DNA of 64,000 bases. It comes from Vitrella brassicaformis (Eukaryota; Sar; Vitrellaceae). Below the pieces are notes generated by a model. It saw nothing but the letters and a program-made list of their open reading frames with translations. It made no database searches and had not been told where the DNA came from. Of this stretch, positions 1 to 11,801 are shown in pieces (position 1 is the stretch's first letter; each line of letters begins with the position of its first letter). Location of the stretch: contig CDMY01000209.1 of NCBI GenBank assembly GCA_001179505.1, positions 30,481-94,480 on the forward strand, in the 5' to 3' direction. The translations under genes and the position numbers were made by a program.

Positions 1-1939
1 GCAGGTGGGGGGGGGGGGTCAATCGTTTACCCTTTGGGTGGGGATGCAGGAACTTGGTCGACATGGCGTCCTCTTTGTCGATCGCTGCCTTCATCGCCAT
101 CCACTTCACTGGCTGGTCAAGGGAGGCAGAGGTCGGCTCAGGGATCGTCATAGCACTGCTGTTTGCGCTGCGCCTCCTGCAAACCGCCAGCCTGCATCCA
201 ACCGTGGGACCGCTCATACTGTAAGTGAGAGAGACACAGAGCCACACAGAGAGAGGTGTCTGATGCTGTGTGTGATGGGAATGTGTGTTAGGGCAGTTGT
301 GAGGATGTTTTCGGACATCAGCATGTTTCTGTGTCTGTACGTCTATATCCTGCTCGTCTTCGCCGGCGTCTTCACCCTCCTCTCGTCCGACGAAGACCAC
401 CAGTACTTCGGCTCATTCGCCAAAGCCACACTCACACTGTACTCGATGACACCGACACAGAGAGAGAGCGCAGGCCAGTCGTCATGTGCTGTTGGTTGGT
501 TGGCTGCATTACTTTCTACTGTGGTCTTGGCGAGCTCAGTGAGGCGCTGAACAACGCCATCGAGAGCCACGACACGCTGGGGACCGTCCTGCTGTTCACA
601 TACGTCATCCTCTCGTCAATCATACTCGTACGGGAGGCTCAGTACCACTCGTCCACTGAAACTAGCCACACACGAGGAATCCCTCTGTGGTCTCTCTCTG
701 TCTGCATCGATAGCTCAACCTGCTCATCGCTATCATGGTGAGACAGACATAAAAGGGGCACCATACAGCGGTTCACTGTCTTCTGTGTGCATGTCTTCTG
801 TCTGGTATCTGTCAGGCGTCGACGTATGCGGTGATTGAGAAGACACAGACCGCCCAATACCAGTCAGTAGACAGCCGAAAAAGACAGACGAATGACAGCG
901 GCTCATTTGTAACGGCTCTCTCTCTGGTCGTGAATGACTGAGTGCAGGTTGCTGCGGATTCGCGTGTTGAATGAGTACCTCACAATGCCTCACCACGAGC
1001 GGCTGCCGCCTCCATTCAACCTCATCGCTCGGTGCGACAAGGTATATGAGCTGCATACATCCCCCACATGTGAGCATGATCTGTGTCTATGCAGCTGTGG
1101 TCGTGTCGGAGCCCCTGCGGCATCTCGCATTCCTCATCAGCGGACGTCAGTCGGCACTCTGCCGCATTGCCTTCTGGTCGATGAAGGTCATGTACTTGAC
1201 CATCGACGCCCTCCTATGTACCGTCGCCTTCACACCAATAGCCATCTGCCGAATGGTAGAGGATGTCCAACAAGAGATACGGAGGGGAAAGTATTGGGCG
1301 GTACTTTGCATACCCTCTTTCATCCTCCTGGTGCCCCTACTTCTCCTGTGCGAGTACGTCAGCGGAGAGGTGAGACTTAAATCAGAATCACCATGACCCA
1401 TCCACCAATGACATTTTGCTCTGTTCTCTCCTTTGGAATCTGTGTGTGGTCTCAAAGGAATCTTCCGAGGACACTGAGGAGAAGAAAGCTGAACAGAGGC
1501 GCCAAGCACATTACTGGATGAGGAACAGCATCGAAAATTGGATGGAGGCGGCGGACCATCACAACTCAAACTTCCCCGACGTCATGGCAGGTGAGACAGA
1601 AATTTCTTACGTATACATCCTGCCAACAGGAAAGACATACAACAGCTCTGTATGTATTCTGGCTTTCTGGACTGAATCTGCAGCCCTCAAGCAGAGTCAG
1701 TCTTCTCAATCCGAGATGCTGTCAGGTGAAAATGCTCGCCTACCTTAAACTATCATCTTAAAAATGATCCACGTCTGCGTTTGCGTTATGTCTCAGTCTT
1801 GCGGGAGATGCGGAAACAGCAAAAGCGAATGGGTGAGCGACAGACTGGGATGGAGATACGGCAGATGGAGATGGAGAAGCGAGAGATGGAGATGGACGCG
1901 CGGTTGAAGAAGATTGAGAACAACGTGGGACAGCAGTGA
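1..1939 (+). CDS. TRP-like cation channel, 3' part (paralogue of the channel at 25314-29647)
   Basis: Partial: the 5' part, including any ankyrin repeats, lies left of the window. Spliced exons encode hydrophobic segments ending in S5 (FLCLYVYILLVFAG near 330), a pore region (GLGELSEAL near 525) and S6 (LLFTYVILSSIILV near 590). S6 runs across an intron into NLLIAIM and ASTYAVIEKTQ (about 711-850). A TRP-box-like stretch, LPPPFNLIARCDK, follows near 1003-1040. Next come two more hydrophobic segments (about 1150-1370), unusual after a TRP box, and a charged coiled coil (KKIENNVGQQ) ending at TGA 1937-1939. S6, the PPPFN stretch and order are those of TRP/polycystin-type channels of the plasma or organelle membrane, probably cation-conducting. 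Every readable segment has a match in the complete copy at 25314-29647. The subfamily cannot be named. Confidence 0.75.
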
Positions 1940-2332
1940 GGCTTTACAGAACAGCTCTGGATTTGCCTTCCAACTGCAGCCAAGGCGAGCTCTGGCTGCG
2001 GGGCTGGTCGCTATAGTATAGCTGTATGCCTGGATGCCCAGCAGCTTTTATGGAAGGCTCTAGCAGGGTTGCCTTTTCTATTTCAGTGTCACATTGAGGA
2101 GAGAGGGCAGCAGGAGCAGCGCATGGTTTGCTTTAAGTCGGGGGGATGTGATGGCCTCATGAGTGCTGGAGGGGGTCAAGCGAGGAAGACTGAGACACGA
2201 CGACTAGCCACTGCTGAAACGATTGCGCTGCTTGGATTGTTTATCATACCAATCAATAGTTCACACTTCAACTCGCCCACCAAGCACAACACACGGCCCA
2301 GGCATCACACACACAGCACGCCCAAGCGCACG
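1940..2332. other. convergent intergenic/3' flank, no gene seen
   Basis: This lies between the stop of the + strand channel gene and the stop of the - strand secreted-protein gene. I see only 3'-UTR-like sequence, with no RNA gene and no open frame having codon bias like the neighbours. Confidence 0.5.
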
Positions 2333-3361
2333 TCATCCAAACAATCGAAAGCCTCCGTCTCTCTGCGTCTCTTCAAACAGCACAAAATGATACTTGCTGC
2401 CAGAACCACCGGTACTCGACACCGGTCCTCTGTTGATGCTGCCCACACGCCTGAAAGCATCGATGCCGCTCCTGAAGCCCCTCTTCGCTGTCGGGTCTTG
2501 GTCGTCGGACAGCACCGCGGGCACCGCTTCGCACGACAGACCGATGTCTTGGCAGGAAGGCACTGCACTGCCGAACTGCCGGGTCTTCAGCCGGGCGTCG
2601 CACGACACCTGGCCACTCACAGGATTGGCAGTGACGCCAAAGGTGCACGAGGCCGAGGGATTGGACGAGAAGAGCTTGTCCAGCACGGCAGAGAAGCTGT
2701 CAGCCTCGCTGGTTGCAGCCACCTCCCTGAAGGCCTCGAAGGTGTAGCACTTCCACATGAAGGGCATGGCCATGACGACACCGGACCGAAACTGCACCGG
2801 CTTCATCGCGATGCTGAACTTCCACCTCCCCCTGCCGCCCTGTTTGCTGAACTTGCGCCCGTCCACCACAGACACGGGGGCGAAGGACGGCAGCCGATAG
2901 CTCAAGTCGCACTCCGCATAGCTGTCTGGCTTCTTGACGATGATGTTCAGATCGCCGGCCTTCTCGGACGACTCCGAACGAGAGGAGCCCCCTCCAGCAG
3001 ACTGCCGTGGCGAGAGCGTTGCTGTACTGTTGGGTGCTGAAGAGCCCACAGAGGAGCCGAAGATGCCTTGCCTCGTCGGGAAGGGCAGCTGCAGCGGCTG
3101 GGAGGCTGATGGCGTTGATTTCACCTGAGAGGCCGTCGTCGCAGCGGATGCATCTTTGAAGCTGCTGGGGAAGCGAAAACACATGGGGCGTCGGCTGCTA
3201 GTGCTGAGCCACGACCAGATCTTTGCACATTCGGCGACCGATAGGATAAAGGACGTCACCAATGCGTGCAGCAGGACCATTGCAAGCCGCCAGCTGCGCC
3301 TGGGCATCGTTCTTGTCCGCCTTGCTGCAGATCCCTCATCTTGTCCATAATGCAACCACAT
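2333..3361 (-). CDS. putative secreted/membrane protein of unknown function
   Basis: A single uninterrupted frame of 342 codons (ATG 3361, stop 2333-2335). A second in-frame ATG at 3307 starts a good signal peptide (basic PRRSWR, then MVLLHALVTSFILSVAECA), so the true start may be there. A Ser/Thr/Pro-rich linker follows at about residues 60-135. A cysteine-containing C-terminal half follows (YAECDLSY, WKCYTFEAF, SCTFGV, VSCDARL, SCQDIGLSCEA), suggesting a disulphide-bonded extracellular domain. I do not recognise a family. It is one of the few intronless genes here. It is divergent from the next + strand transcript, and the shared upstream DNA holds a TGCGAGCT element at 3448. Confidence 0.6.
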   Translation of the reverse strand: MWLHYGQDEGSAARRTRTMPRRSWRLAMVLLHALVTSFILSVAECAKIWSWLSTSSRRPMCFRFPSSFKDASAATTASQVKSTPSASQPLQLPFPTRQGIFGSSVGSSAPNSTATLSPRQSAGGGSSRSESSEKAGDLNIIVKKPDSYAECDLSYRLPSFAPVSVVDGRKFSKQGGRGRWKFSIAMKPVQFRSGVVMAMPFMWKCYTFEAFREVAATSEADSFSAVLDKLFSSNPSASCTFGVTANPVSGQVSCDARLKTRQFGSAVPSCQDIGLSCEAVPAVLSDDQDPTAKRGFRSGIDAFRRVGSINRGPVSSTGGSGSKYHFVLFEETQRDGGFRLFG

Positions 3362-3596
3362 CCTTGAACGCCTCTCTCAATCGGTGCGTCCGCTCCCTTC
3401 CTCTGCGCCTCTTGACGTGCAGTTTGGGGAAAAGGGCTCGGAAAAATTGCGAGCTAAGATGGGCGCCGCTCCCGATCGAACAGCGATGCAAAAGCGCCAA
3501 TACAACAGGTTTTGTGCAGCTGCAGTGTGACTGGAAGGCAATGCGACGGAGGCATTCATTGATCTGAAGATCTCCATCGTTAAGCATTGACATCTG

Positions 3597-4260
3597 ATGG
3601 GGAGTTCCGGCGGCCTCCGCAGCGCATCTGGCACGCTCTGTGGACCGCCCTACGCCCTTGTCTTCACGCTGCTGATGAATGCCCTTTTATGGCTCGTGGG
3701 AAGCGGCGGCGCATCGCGCATCGAAGGTGCAGATCTTCCTTCCATTGTCAACGACAGAGGAGGGACTCAGCAGGGCAGCAGGCCGGCTGTCAGGTCGTCC
3801 AGACCACGAACACGGCTGCCGTGCTTGTTACCAGATCGGACCACACATTGCCACGCTGCTGGGGGTGATGATGATGAGTGTTCATGTGGCCCGTCAGAGA
3901 GGAGCTGTGGTGGCGGTTTGGGGTCAGGGAGGGGATGGACGAGGCGGAGAGGCAGCTCGTGTCTGTGTCTTTCAAACAGGCGGGGAGTGCCATCATCCAA
4001 TGCGGGAAAAGGTACGATGGGCAGGATTCACGTTCACACTCATGGCCTCTTTCTCTTTGCTGCTTCTGCTTCAGAAGCGCCCTGCCATCGGTTGAGCCAG
4101 AGCTCAGCAAGATCTGGTCCTCTCGCGTTCGCTTTCCTTCCCCGCACCGGTGGCCCTACTCGCCTGCAGAAAGCCGTGAGGCAGCAGAAGTGGCGACGCG
4201 CACAGAGGAGGTGGCAAGGCCCACCTGGTGGCTATTCCCGAGTGCATGTGGGTCAGTCGA
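3597..4260 (+). CDS. possible small signal-peptide protein just upstream of XRN1 (exon structure unresolved)
   Basis: ATG 3597 opens a frame with a hydrophobic N-terminal stretch (YALVFTLLMNALLWLVGSGGA) typical of a signal peptide. Several short GT-AG introns are possible after about 3725. Two later stretches look protein-like in another frame: about 3880-4015 (REGMDEAERQLVSVSFKQAG) and, after an intron with acceptor near 4070, about 4075-4250. Joined in phase, these would give a protein of about 200 residues whose frame runs past the XRN1 start at 4266. The alternative is that this is simply the XRN1 5' leader. No family is recognised. Confidence 0.3.
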
Positions 4261-4265
4261 GTGTG

Positions 4266-4495
4266 ATGGGCATCCCAAAGTTGTTTCGGTGGCTGATCGA
4301 TCTGTACCCGAGTGTGCGGCAGCGGATCGGTGACACCCTGGGCGACACGACGGTGGACACCTTTTATCTGGACATGAATGGCATCATACACATGTGCACA
4401 CACGCCAATGTGGACGCAGACTTCGTCGAACATGACGAAGAGGTGACAAGGAAAGCACACTCACACACACCCACATGGCATGGTGTCGTGCATAC

Positions 4496-4533
<38 letters not shown>

Positions 4534-7517
4534 GAGATGTTCCACCGGATCTTTGCCTACATCGACCGTCTGTACAAGATCATCAGGCCCCGGCGGCTCC
4601 TCTACATGGCTGTCGACGGCGTTGCGCCGCGGGCCAAGATGAACCAGCAGAGGAACAGGCGATTCCGATCGGCCAAGGAGGGCGAGCTGCTGCTCGAGCA
4701 GATGAAGAGCTCCACCAACGTGCGTGCGACAGCACGAGAGAGAGACAGAGACACTCAGGTGTGGACTGGCTGTGCCCTTTGTATGGATGTGTGTGTGTGC
4801 AGCCTGACCACAGCCGGTGGGTGGATGGGGATCGGAAGCGGTTCGACTCCAACTGCATCACGCCCGGCACCGACTTCATGTACAAACTCGGACTGGCACT
4901 CAGGTGGGTCAGTGGGTGGACGGGCAGATATGCAAGTCACTGATCGGTCATCGTGAGCATTCACATGTGTATCGCCTATCGCAGGAAATGGGTGGCTTAC
5001 AAGATCCAGACCGACCCTGTGTGGGCTGACGGGGCCAAGGTCATCCTGTCGGGCCCTGACGTGCCGGGCGAGGGCGAGCACAAAATCATGGACTACATCA
5101 GAGAGGTACATATCCACAGCACAGCCACAAATCCACCCACCCACAGACCCAAAGAGACACGTTGCTGTGTCTGGTGGTGGTGCAGGCGAGTGCGACAGAT
5201 CCGACGTGGAAGGGGACGGCTGACAACCCCGCCCCCCTGCAGCACTGCATGTACGGGCTCGACGCCGACCTCATCATGCTCTCGCTCGTGTCACACCAGC
5301 CCAACTTCATCCTGCTGCGCGAGAAGATGGCTGTCATACACCCCAGGAAGACTCGAAGGGACCCAGGCACAGGTGAGTGAATGTGGCTGCAGACAGAGGA
5401 CAGGACAAGGACAGAGGTGTTTGTGTCGTGCAGGTCGTGTTCGTAAGCGTGACCCGATGACGTTCTCGCGGGAGGATTTTGAGATCCTCGATGTGTCAAT
5501 CCTTAGAGAGGTGCGGCACGATGAGACACACAGGCACGTCGGTCCCTCTTGCTGCATTCCCCTCTCTCTGTGTGTGTCTGTTTCTGTGCAGGTGCTGTAC
5601 ATGCAGTTCCGTGGCATCGCCAAGCACCCAGATCTCACCTTCGAGTGGGACCTCGAGCGGCTGATCGACGACTTCATCTTCCTCTGCTTCCTCATCGGCA
5701 ACGACTTCCTCCCCCACATTCCCCACCTCGACATAGCGGAGGGCTCCATCAACGACATACTGGCTCTCTACATCAAGCTCCTCCCCAAGCTGGGCGGCTA
5801 CCTCACCGACAAGGCCAAGCTGCACCCGCAGCGGCTTGAGGTGTTCCTGCGAGCCATCAGCCACAGCGAGGCGCTCTACTTCAGACGGAGGGCCAAACTC
5901 GATGACGAGCCGGCATTTGCCGATGCTGAGAAATACAAGGACCACTACTACTGGTGGGTGGGGCGATGGAGGCAAAGAGGACAGCAGACGGGGGGCGGTG
6001 GTGTGGCGTGCTTCACTGGAGTGTGTATGTGTGTTTGGTGTGTTTAGGATGAAGCTTGGGTTGCAGCCGCATGACGTGGAGGATAAGAGACGACTCAACC
6101 AGTGCTACCTCGAGGTAGACACAACACATTCACGCGCCTGAGACACACCGACACGGACTGCTCTGTGCCTTCTATGTGTCCATCTTTCCATCCATCAGGG
6201 GTTGCATTGGGTGTTGCACTACTACCACCATGGCTGCGGCAGCTGGGCCTGGTACTACCCCTACCACTACGCGCCCCTGGCATCCGACCTCAGACACCTC
6301 GAATCCCTCAAAGTCGAATTCGACCGGGTGAGTCAAAAAGACAGACAGCAAGGGGACAGGATACTGTCAGAGTGTGTGTGTGTGTTGCTGGTGGCTGTCT
6401 GTGTGCAGGGTCGTCCGTTCACGCCGTTGATGCAGCTGTTGAGTGTGATGCCGACGCAGTGCTCAGAGCTGCTCCCACAGCCTTACTCGTACGCACACAG
6501 CAACACAACGGCAAATCATGTCTCCGCAGCTGCGTACATGGCCATATCGGTGTGTGTGTGTGTGTGCAGTGCCCTGATGATCAACGAGTCCAGCCCCATC
6601 ACGGGCTTCTACCCATCTGATTTTCAAGTCGACCCCAACGGCAAAAAGTGAGACAGCAAGAGACGCGACACACATCGATCCATCGACGGCCCTTTGTAAC
6701 TCCCCCCAACTCGTGCAGGAATTCGTGGGAGTATGTGGTGCGCATTCCCTTCATTGACGAGGAGAAGCTCCTATCCGCCGTCGGGTCCATCAACCACAAG
6801 ACACAACTCTCAAGACAAGAACGAATGAGGTCAGTCACAACGAGATTCCTGCCACCAATGCACCCTCTCCTTTGCTCTCTGGTCAGAAATCTGCGCGGCC
6901 GCGACCACGTGTTCATCCCGCCGGGCTACAGCGACCGCATCGCTTCCTACATCAAAGACGACGCCACCGGCAAGAAGCGACGACCCGGCCGCACCACGGC
7001 CTTCGAAATGGACGACGACTCACTCCCCTACGTCGACCTCAGCCTCACGCGCCCATTCGCGAGGTCGCGCACACGAGGCAGGGCCGGTGGTGTGCGGAGG
7101 AACCCCATCAAACGGGCCATCCCTCGAGTGCGTGACGGCGAGCTCAGGGCCATTGCCAAGCGGCTGCCGGAGGGCGAGAGGGCAGCAGACAGGGCGGCTG
7201 TGGATGTGAGGGTCAAGGGAGCTGAGAGGCTGCACTACTCGACAGGGGGGCGTAGGAAGGACGCCGTCAGCGGGAAGTTGAGAGAGGAGGCTGCGCGTCG
7301 GATCGACTCGACGCGCAAGGTGCTGGACTTGCGTGACAAGGGCAGCGGCTCAGAGCTGGCGATGATGGCCGTCAAGAGCGCTGTGCAGCGGAAGAAGCTC
7401 GACCTGGACCCTCGGCAGCTGGTGAGGCGGAAGAGGCAGCTGCAGCGGGTCTCAGAGAGCGGCCAGCAGGCAACAGACGGCGAGAAGAGCGCTGACGAGA
7501 AGATGGTGCATGGCTGA
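4266..7517 (+). CDS. XRN1: 5'-3' exoribonuclease, XRN1-like (compact)
   Basis: Processive 5'-monophosphate RNA exonuclease acting in cytoplasmic mRNA decay. About 13 exons. The start is fixed by the invariant N-terminus MGIPKLFRW. The nuclease residues are visible in order: YLDMNGIIH (first Asp), [25 protein letters not shown] (the two Glu), YGLDADLIM (two Asp) and [10 protein letters not shown]. The N-terminal MGIPKLFRW and LDMN..IH.CTH resemble XRN1 more than XRN2/RAT1, and I see no CCHC zinc knuckle. The spliced product is roughly 770 residues, about half the usual XRN1 length. After the second conserved region it ends in an Arg/Lys-rich tail (exon 6887-7517), so the Tudor/SH3-like C-terminal domains appear absent. 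One intron carries a (TG)n run at 4499-4530. Confidence 0.92.
4499..4530 (+). repeat. (TG)n microsatellite inside an XRN1 intron
   Basis: About 16 uninterrupted TG units directly before the acceptor CAG of the first XRN1 intron. They form its polypyrimidine/UG tract; the same habit is seen in many introns here. Confidence 0.9.
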
Positions 7518-7875
7518 AGAGTGTGGTGTGATGTGATGTGGTCACGACCGTGACAGTGACTCTGAGCAATTGCATGCACACATACATTGACGGGAATACG
7601 ACCTGCGTCGGGTGCGTTTTTCGGTTGTTGACTTAACAGCAGCACCGACGGATAAATGGATGGATCGATGGATCTACGGGCGCATTCGTGTATATCATGC
7701 AGGGAATTGTCAGTCAATGTGTCCGCACAGGCAGGCATGGCCAGCTCGATATGGAGAGGCTTGCGTACATGCGTCCATGTGCGAACACACACACGAACGA
7801 ATCACACAACCCAAAATCCAAATCCCAGAAACCAAAGGACAAAACCTCAACGATCCCTCTGGCTGGTCCTCATCT
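7518..7875. other. convergent intergenic spacer, no gene seen
   Basis: 358 bp between the XRN1 stop and the phosphotransferase stop. No open frame shows neighbour-like codon usage and I see no RNA gene. Confidence 0.5.
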
Positions 7876-9613
7876 CTACTGCTTCGCCTTCTTGTGTCTG
7901 TTGACGAGCTCTCTGTAGAGCGCCATGACGGCCACCATGATGCCCAACATCGTAAGGTCGATCGCGTCACACACACTGACACTGACGCTGACGCCGGGCA
8001 ACGCCACCTGTGTTGAACAGAGAGGGGACGACTGGGGCACGGCAAAGGAGAGCAGACCGCCGACAGCTATCGGCCACCATGGCCACTGCAGTGCACCACA
8101 CAAGTACACAGATGGAGTTGGTGAGCATTGAATTAATTGCTGTGGTGTGATATTGTGTGTGGGTGGTACCATGTAGTTTTTGTGTATGCCGAGTCTGTCG
8201 GCGATGACTTCACAGCACATGAGGGCGAACACCCACACCATCCGCAGAGGGCTGAACCCACAATACAACACCTGAATCCAGGAGGAACACACAGAGAGTC
8301 ACTGTCCACCTTGTCCTGCTCGTGTGTGTGGGTGGATGGATGCGACTGACCATGGTTCCATATCCCACTAAAGGCAGCAGTAAATGCACGTGGCGAGCGC
8401 CGCCCAGAGCAAGCAACGCACGAAGCACCCTGTGCACAGCAAAAAGGAAACAAACACTCAACACGCCAGCAAACACGCACGCCATCTGTGTGCCTGTCCG
8501 CTCACCTGACGGCGCTCACGAGGCAGAAGAGGAGCATGAGTATGACAAAGAAGTACCCCATGGTCAGCGACGGCTGGCCTTCGCTGAGGGGCAGCATCTC
8601 GTGCGCCACGAGCCACGAGAGGAGAGGCCTGGGTGGGAGGGGCAGGCGGAGCTCCCATATGAAGGGGAGGAAGCCACGCACGAAGCATATCCCCGGCATG
8701 TACAGGAAATTGAACTCATCAACCTGGTTGAAGGACCACACACACAGGTGCACAGGAGATTGAGGTCTATGTGTGGCGTGTCTTTTCTGTGACATACTGT
8801 GTAGTAGTCGGTGCCTTCGACAACCGGCCCCAGCAAGATGCGGCCTAGCACATGGTGGCCCCAGTTACCTGAACCAGCACAGCACCACACACACAGAGAC
8901 TTCCACCAGACAGACGTATTCTTCGCCCTCGCCATCTCACTCACCCAGGAAGATGGGCACTTGTGCGGCGAAGAGGACGAGGAAGCTCTGCCACCTCTGT
9001 GGCTGCGAGAAGGCCAGAGTGTGGCGCCACACGAACGTTGACAAGGCCACCACCACACTGTCGACGGCGTGGTCCAGGAACTCCCCACCGCGCGACGACT
9101 TGCCTGACCTTCGCGCCTGCTTACCTGCACAATCCACGCACACACGCACCCACGGTCGAATGCGCATCGCTCTCCCAGCGATTCGTGTGTGTGTTTGCTG
9201 ACCATCCATATTATCAAACACACTGTAGGTCATCCAGAGCAGCCCCATCAGCCCGTACAGCCACCTCTCCGGCCCGCAACACGTCAGCAGAGCACTCAGC
9301 GCGGCGCAGAGCAGCCCCAGCCAGCTGATGGTGTCGGGGTGCACCCACAGCGGCACGAACGTCTCGCATATGTGTGTGCAGAGTGGCGAGAGGAATGCAT
9401 TGTAGAAGGGCGACGTGGCCGGCGGGGTGTACTGGTAGGGAGAGGGGGAGGGGGAGGGAGAGGGAGAAGGGGATTGTGATGTGGGATGTGGCTGAGGGGA
9501 ACATGATTTGGATGACGTCGATGAGCTGGATGCACCTGCAGGAGAAAGAACACACGTGATGATCTCGGATGGATGGATGGATGGTAACTCTTACCTAATG
9601 GATCAGCTGCCAT
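7876..9613 (-). CDS. CDP-alcohol phosphotransferase (choline/ethanolamine phosphotransferase type)
   Basis: Transfers phosphocholine or phosphoethanolamine from its CDP form to diacylglycerol, the last step of the Kennedy pathway, in the ER membrane. The first exon is tiny (ATG 9613 to about 9595) and joins in phase to a Ser/Pro-rich exon at about 9538. The family signature DG-x2-AR-x8-G-x3-D-x3-D is complete across the junction at about 9211/9130: DGKQAR, eight residues, then GEFLDHAVD. Before it come YTPPATSPFYNAFLSPL and VPLWVHPDTISWLG, as in eukaryotic CEPT/EPT enzymes. Many later exons encode hydrophobic segments, e.g. GNWGHHVLGRILLG and LTMLGIMVAVMALY. It ends in a lysine-rich tail (HKKAKQ), perhaps an ER signal. 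Choline versus ethanolamine preference cannot be told. It is divergent from the PHD gene, 169 bp away. Confidence 0.88.
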
Positions 9614-9782
9614 ACTGTCTGAACCTGACCTATGCACTTTGGGATGCGCAGATCTCTGGCGTATGCGAGCTTGACTGCGAGCTCATAGCAAGGCGCTGTC
9701 AAAAAACGCCTTCCATCCTGCCCGAATCTGTCGAGAATAGCACCTCCAAGACATCCCATGCGTTGATCTTCCCGCTGCTTCG
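9614..9782. promoter_or_regulatory. divergent promoter with two direct TGCGAGCT elements
   Basis: 169 bp between the phosphotransferase start (-) and the PHD-protein start (+). TGCGAGCT occurs twice, at 9664-9671 and 9676-9683. The same octamer or its complement recurs in the divergent spacers near 3448, 20395-20415, 35820 and 59700-59735. Regulatory function is inferred from recurrence only. Confidence 0.5.
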
Positions 9783-11763
9783 ATGGCTGTCGCTGCCGCT
9801 GCTTCATCGGCGGCAGTGTCGGTGAAGGAGGAGCAGCCAGAGACCGTCCGATGCACCAACACACAGTGCCCGAACACCGCACTCACCAGGTCAGTGATCG
9901 ATGGACAACAGCGGACCTCTGAGTGATTGATATGATTGAGTTGCATTGCGTGCGTGCATGTTTTACCTGTGTCGTGCAGGGATGAGGTGCGGACGGGCTG
10001 GCCGGACGAGCGGGGCGTGCCGGTGCCGCTGTGCGACAAGTGCGCAGATCTATACCAGAGGGACCAATACTGGTGGGTGAGCGGGGAGCGCTTCTGACGT
10101 GTGCGCCAATCTCGTCTTATCTATCTCTGTTGTGCGTGTGTGTGTGCAGTCCCCATTGTATGCAGGTGTACGAGTCGTTTGACGAGGGTGCGCTCAACAA
10201 CCCCTGGGTGGGATGCGACTTCTGCTCACGATGGGTACACAGGGAGTGCGAACGAAACGCACTCGACAAACGGTATGGATGACTCACGTGCACATCCATG
10301 CATGAACGGAAGATGCCCATCTCTCCTTTTGTGCAATTGTGCATCTGTGTGGTGTGTCAGCCGTGCGATCAGCAACCCGTCGATGCACCACAACGCCTTC
10401 CTCCTCGTCTACAAGTGTCCCGCCTGTCGGCAGAAGCAGCACCACTACCAGCTCTCTCGCAGAGTCACACCCGCCATGCACCTCCTACCCACACAGGGAC
10501 CAGCAGATCAGCAGCTGCCCTCGCCCTCACCCCTTCCAGCGCTACTCAAGCGGCTGCGCGTCCCCGCCTGCCTTAGGAGGGAGCTGCTGCGCGACCACGA
10601 CCTGCAGCAGAGCAGACAGACGCCGCCCTTTCCCGCGCTTGTGACGGCGGCAGAGATCCTGCAGAAGTTCGAGATGCATGCGCTGATGGGCGAGTCGAAG
10701 GGCGGGGGAGCGACGGCGGCCACTAACACAAACTCGGCAGCCAGCAAGGCGGCAGAGGAGACGAAAAACTATTGGAAGCAGCCTGTGGAGCCAAGTGAGA
10801 GGGAGAGGCCATCCGTCCATCCGTCCACCCATTCACCCAATGCTTGTGTCTGTGTGCGTGCGGGTTCGTGTGCAGGTCCCCTTGACGCCCAGAACAGCGT
10901 GTCAGCCGCCCCCAATCTGACCACGGGTGCGTCATCCGCCCCGTTCCCCGTCGCCCAGTCCCTCGCACAGGCTGCTGACCGCACCGCACCCACAGCCACA
11001 GCCACAGGGGAGGGCACCGAGCAGGCCGCCGTCACGGTGGCCGAGGACTTTGTGAGCGCGCTGACGTGGTACTTTAACACTTACTTCTTCACCCACCTGT
11101 GCACGGCCAGTGAGGTACCCTTCGTCACCGCCAAGATGGCAGAGGTGCAGACACGCGTGGCTGACAAACTTGCCAACAGGTGAGAGAGAAAGAGAGAGAG
11201 AGGCCAGAGAGAGAGAGAGAGAGAGACCCAAGAAAACAATGACGGTGGTCCATGGTTGTTGGTGTGTGTCGGTGTGTTTCTGTGCAGCGCGAGCAAGAGC
11301 CGCGCGTTCTCGAAGGAGGTGTTGCCTATCGACGTGGCGGGCGGGGTGCACCTGCTGCGGCTGTGCGTGTGCGTCCCCCGGTTCCTCGCACAGTCTCCCA
11401 AACCGCAACCGCCCTCCCCCTCACCCCTCACGCCACGAAAGAGGAAGCTCGACGGTGACGAGAGCTCCCTGGAGCCTGTGGATGAAGACCTCATGGCGCT
11501 GATCGACAAGTGAGGGGATGGACGCATGTGTCGGAGAGAGCCTTTGCGCATCCATTCATCCATTTGTGTGTGCGTGTTGTGTGTGGTGTGTGGCCAGGGT
11601 GAGCATGTTTCTGTCATGGTTTGACAAGCGGCGCAGCGAGCTGCTGGACCGGCACTACCAGTCGCTGGAGGAGGTCGACAAGATGACGGGCGTGGCGGGT
11701 GGAAGTGGGAGAGGGGGTGGGGTGAAGGAGGAGGGCATCAAGCAGGAGGGGCACACTGACTGA
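9783..11763 (+). CDS. PHD/zinc-finger nuclear protein
   Basis: ATG 9783 starts MAVAAASSAAVSVKEEQ, joined by short introns. Cysteine pairs begin early (RCTNTQCPN; LCDKCADLY) and lead into a PHD-type Cys4-His-Cys3 arrangement: CPHCMQVY, then VGCDFCSRWVHRECE, then YKCPACRQKQHH (exons about 10030-10440). The W two residues before the zinc-binding His is typical of histone-tail-reading PHD fingers. The C-terminal half is low complexity, with conserved-looking stretches (EDFVSALTWYFNTYFF; KVSMFLSWFDKRRSELLDRHY) and a basic PRKRKLDGDE segment that may be a nuclear signal. It probably acts in chromatin. A PHD finger with an extra N-terminal zinc ribbon is the best reading. Confidence 0.75.
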
Positions 11764-11801
11764 CTGATGCGTGCTGCATTATAATGCAACATGCATCAGT
11801 C
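11762..11801. repeat. 40-nt near-perfect palindrome at the end of the PHD gene
   Basis: Two 20-nt arms (11762-11781 and 11782-11801) are reverse complements at 18 of 20 positions with no loop, centred on TTATAA. It overlaps the stop codon. In RNA it would form a strong hairpin at the start of the 3' UTR. Confidence 0.8.

Noticed and set aside
2069-3040. Long + strand open frame of 323 codons
   Set aside because: It is antisense to the single-exon secreted-protein gene (2333-3361 -), has no recognisable motif, and reflects the GC-rich codon pattern of the other strand.
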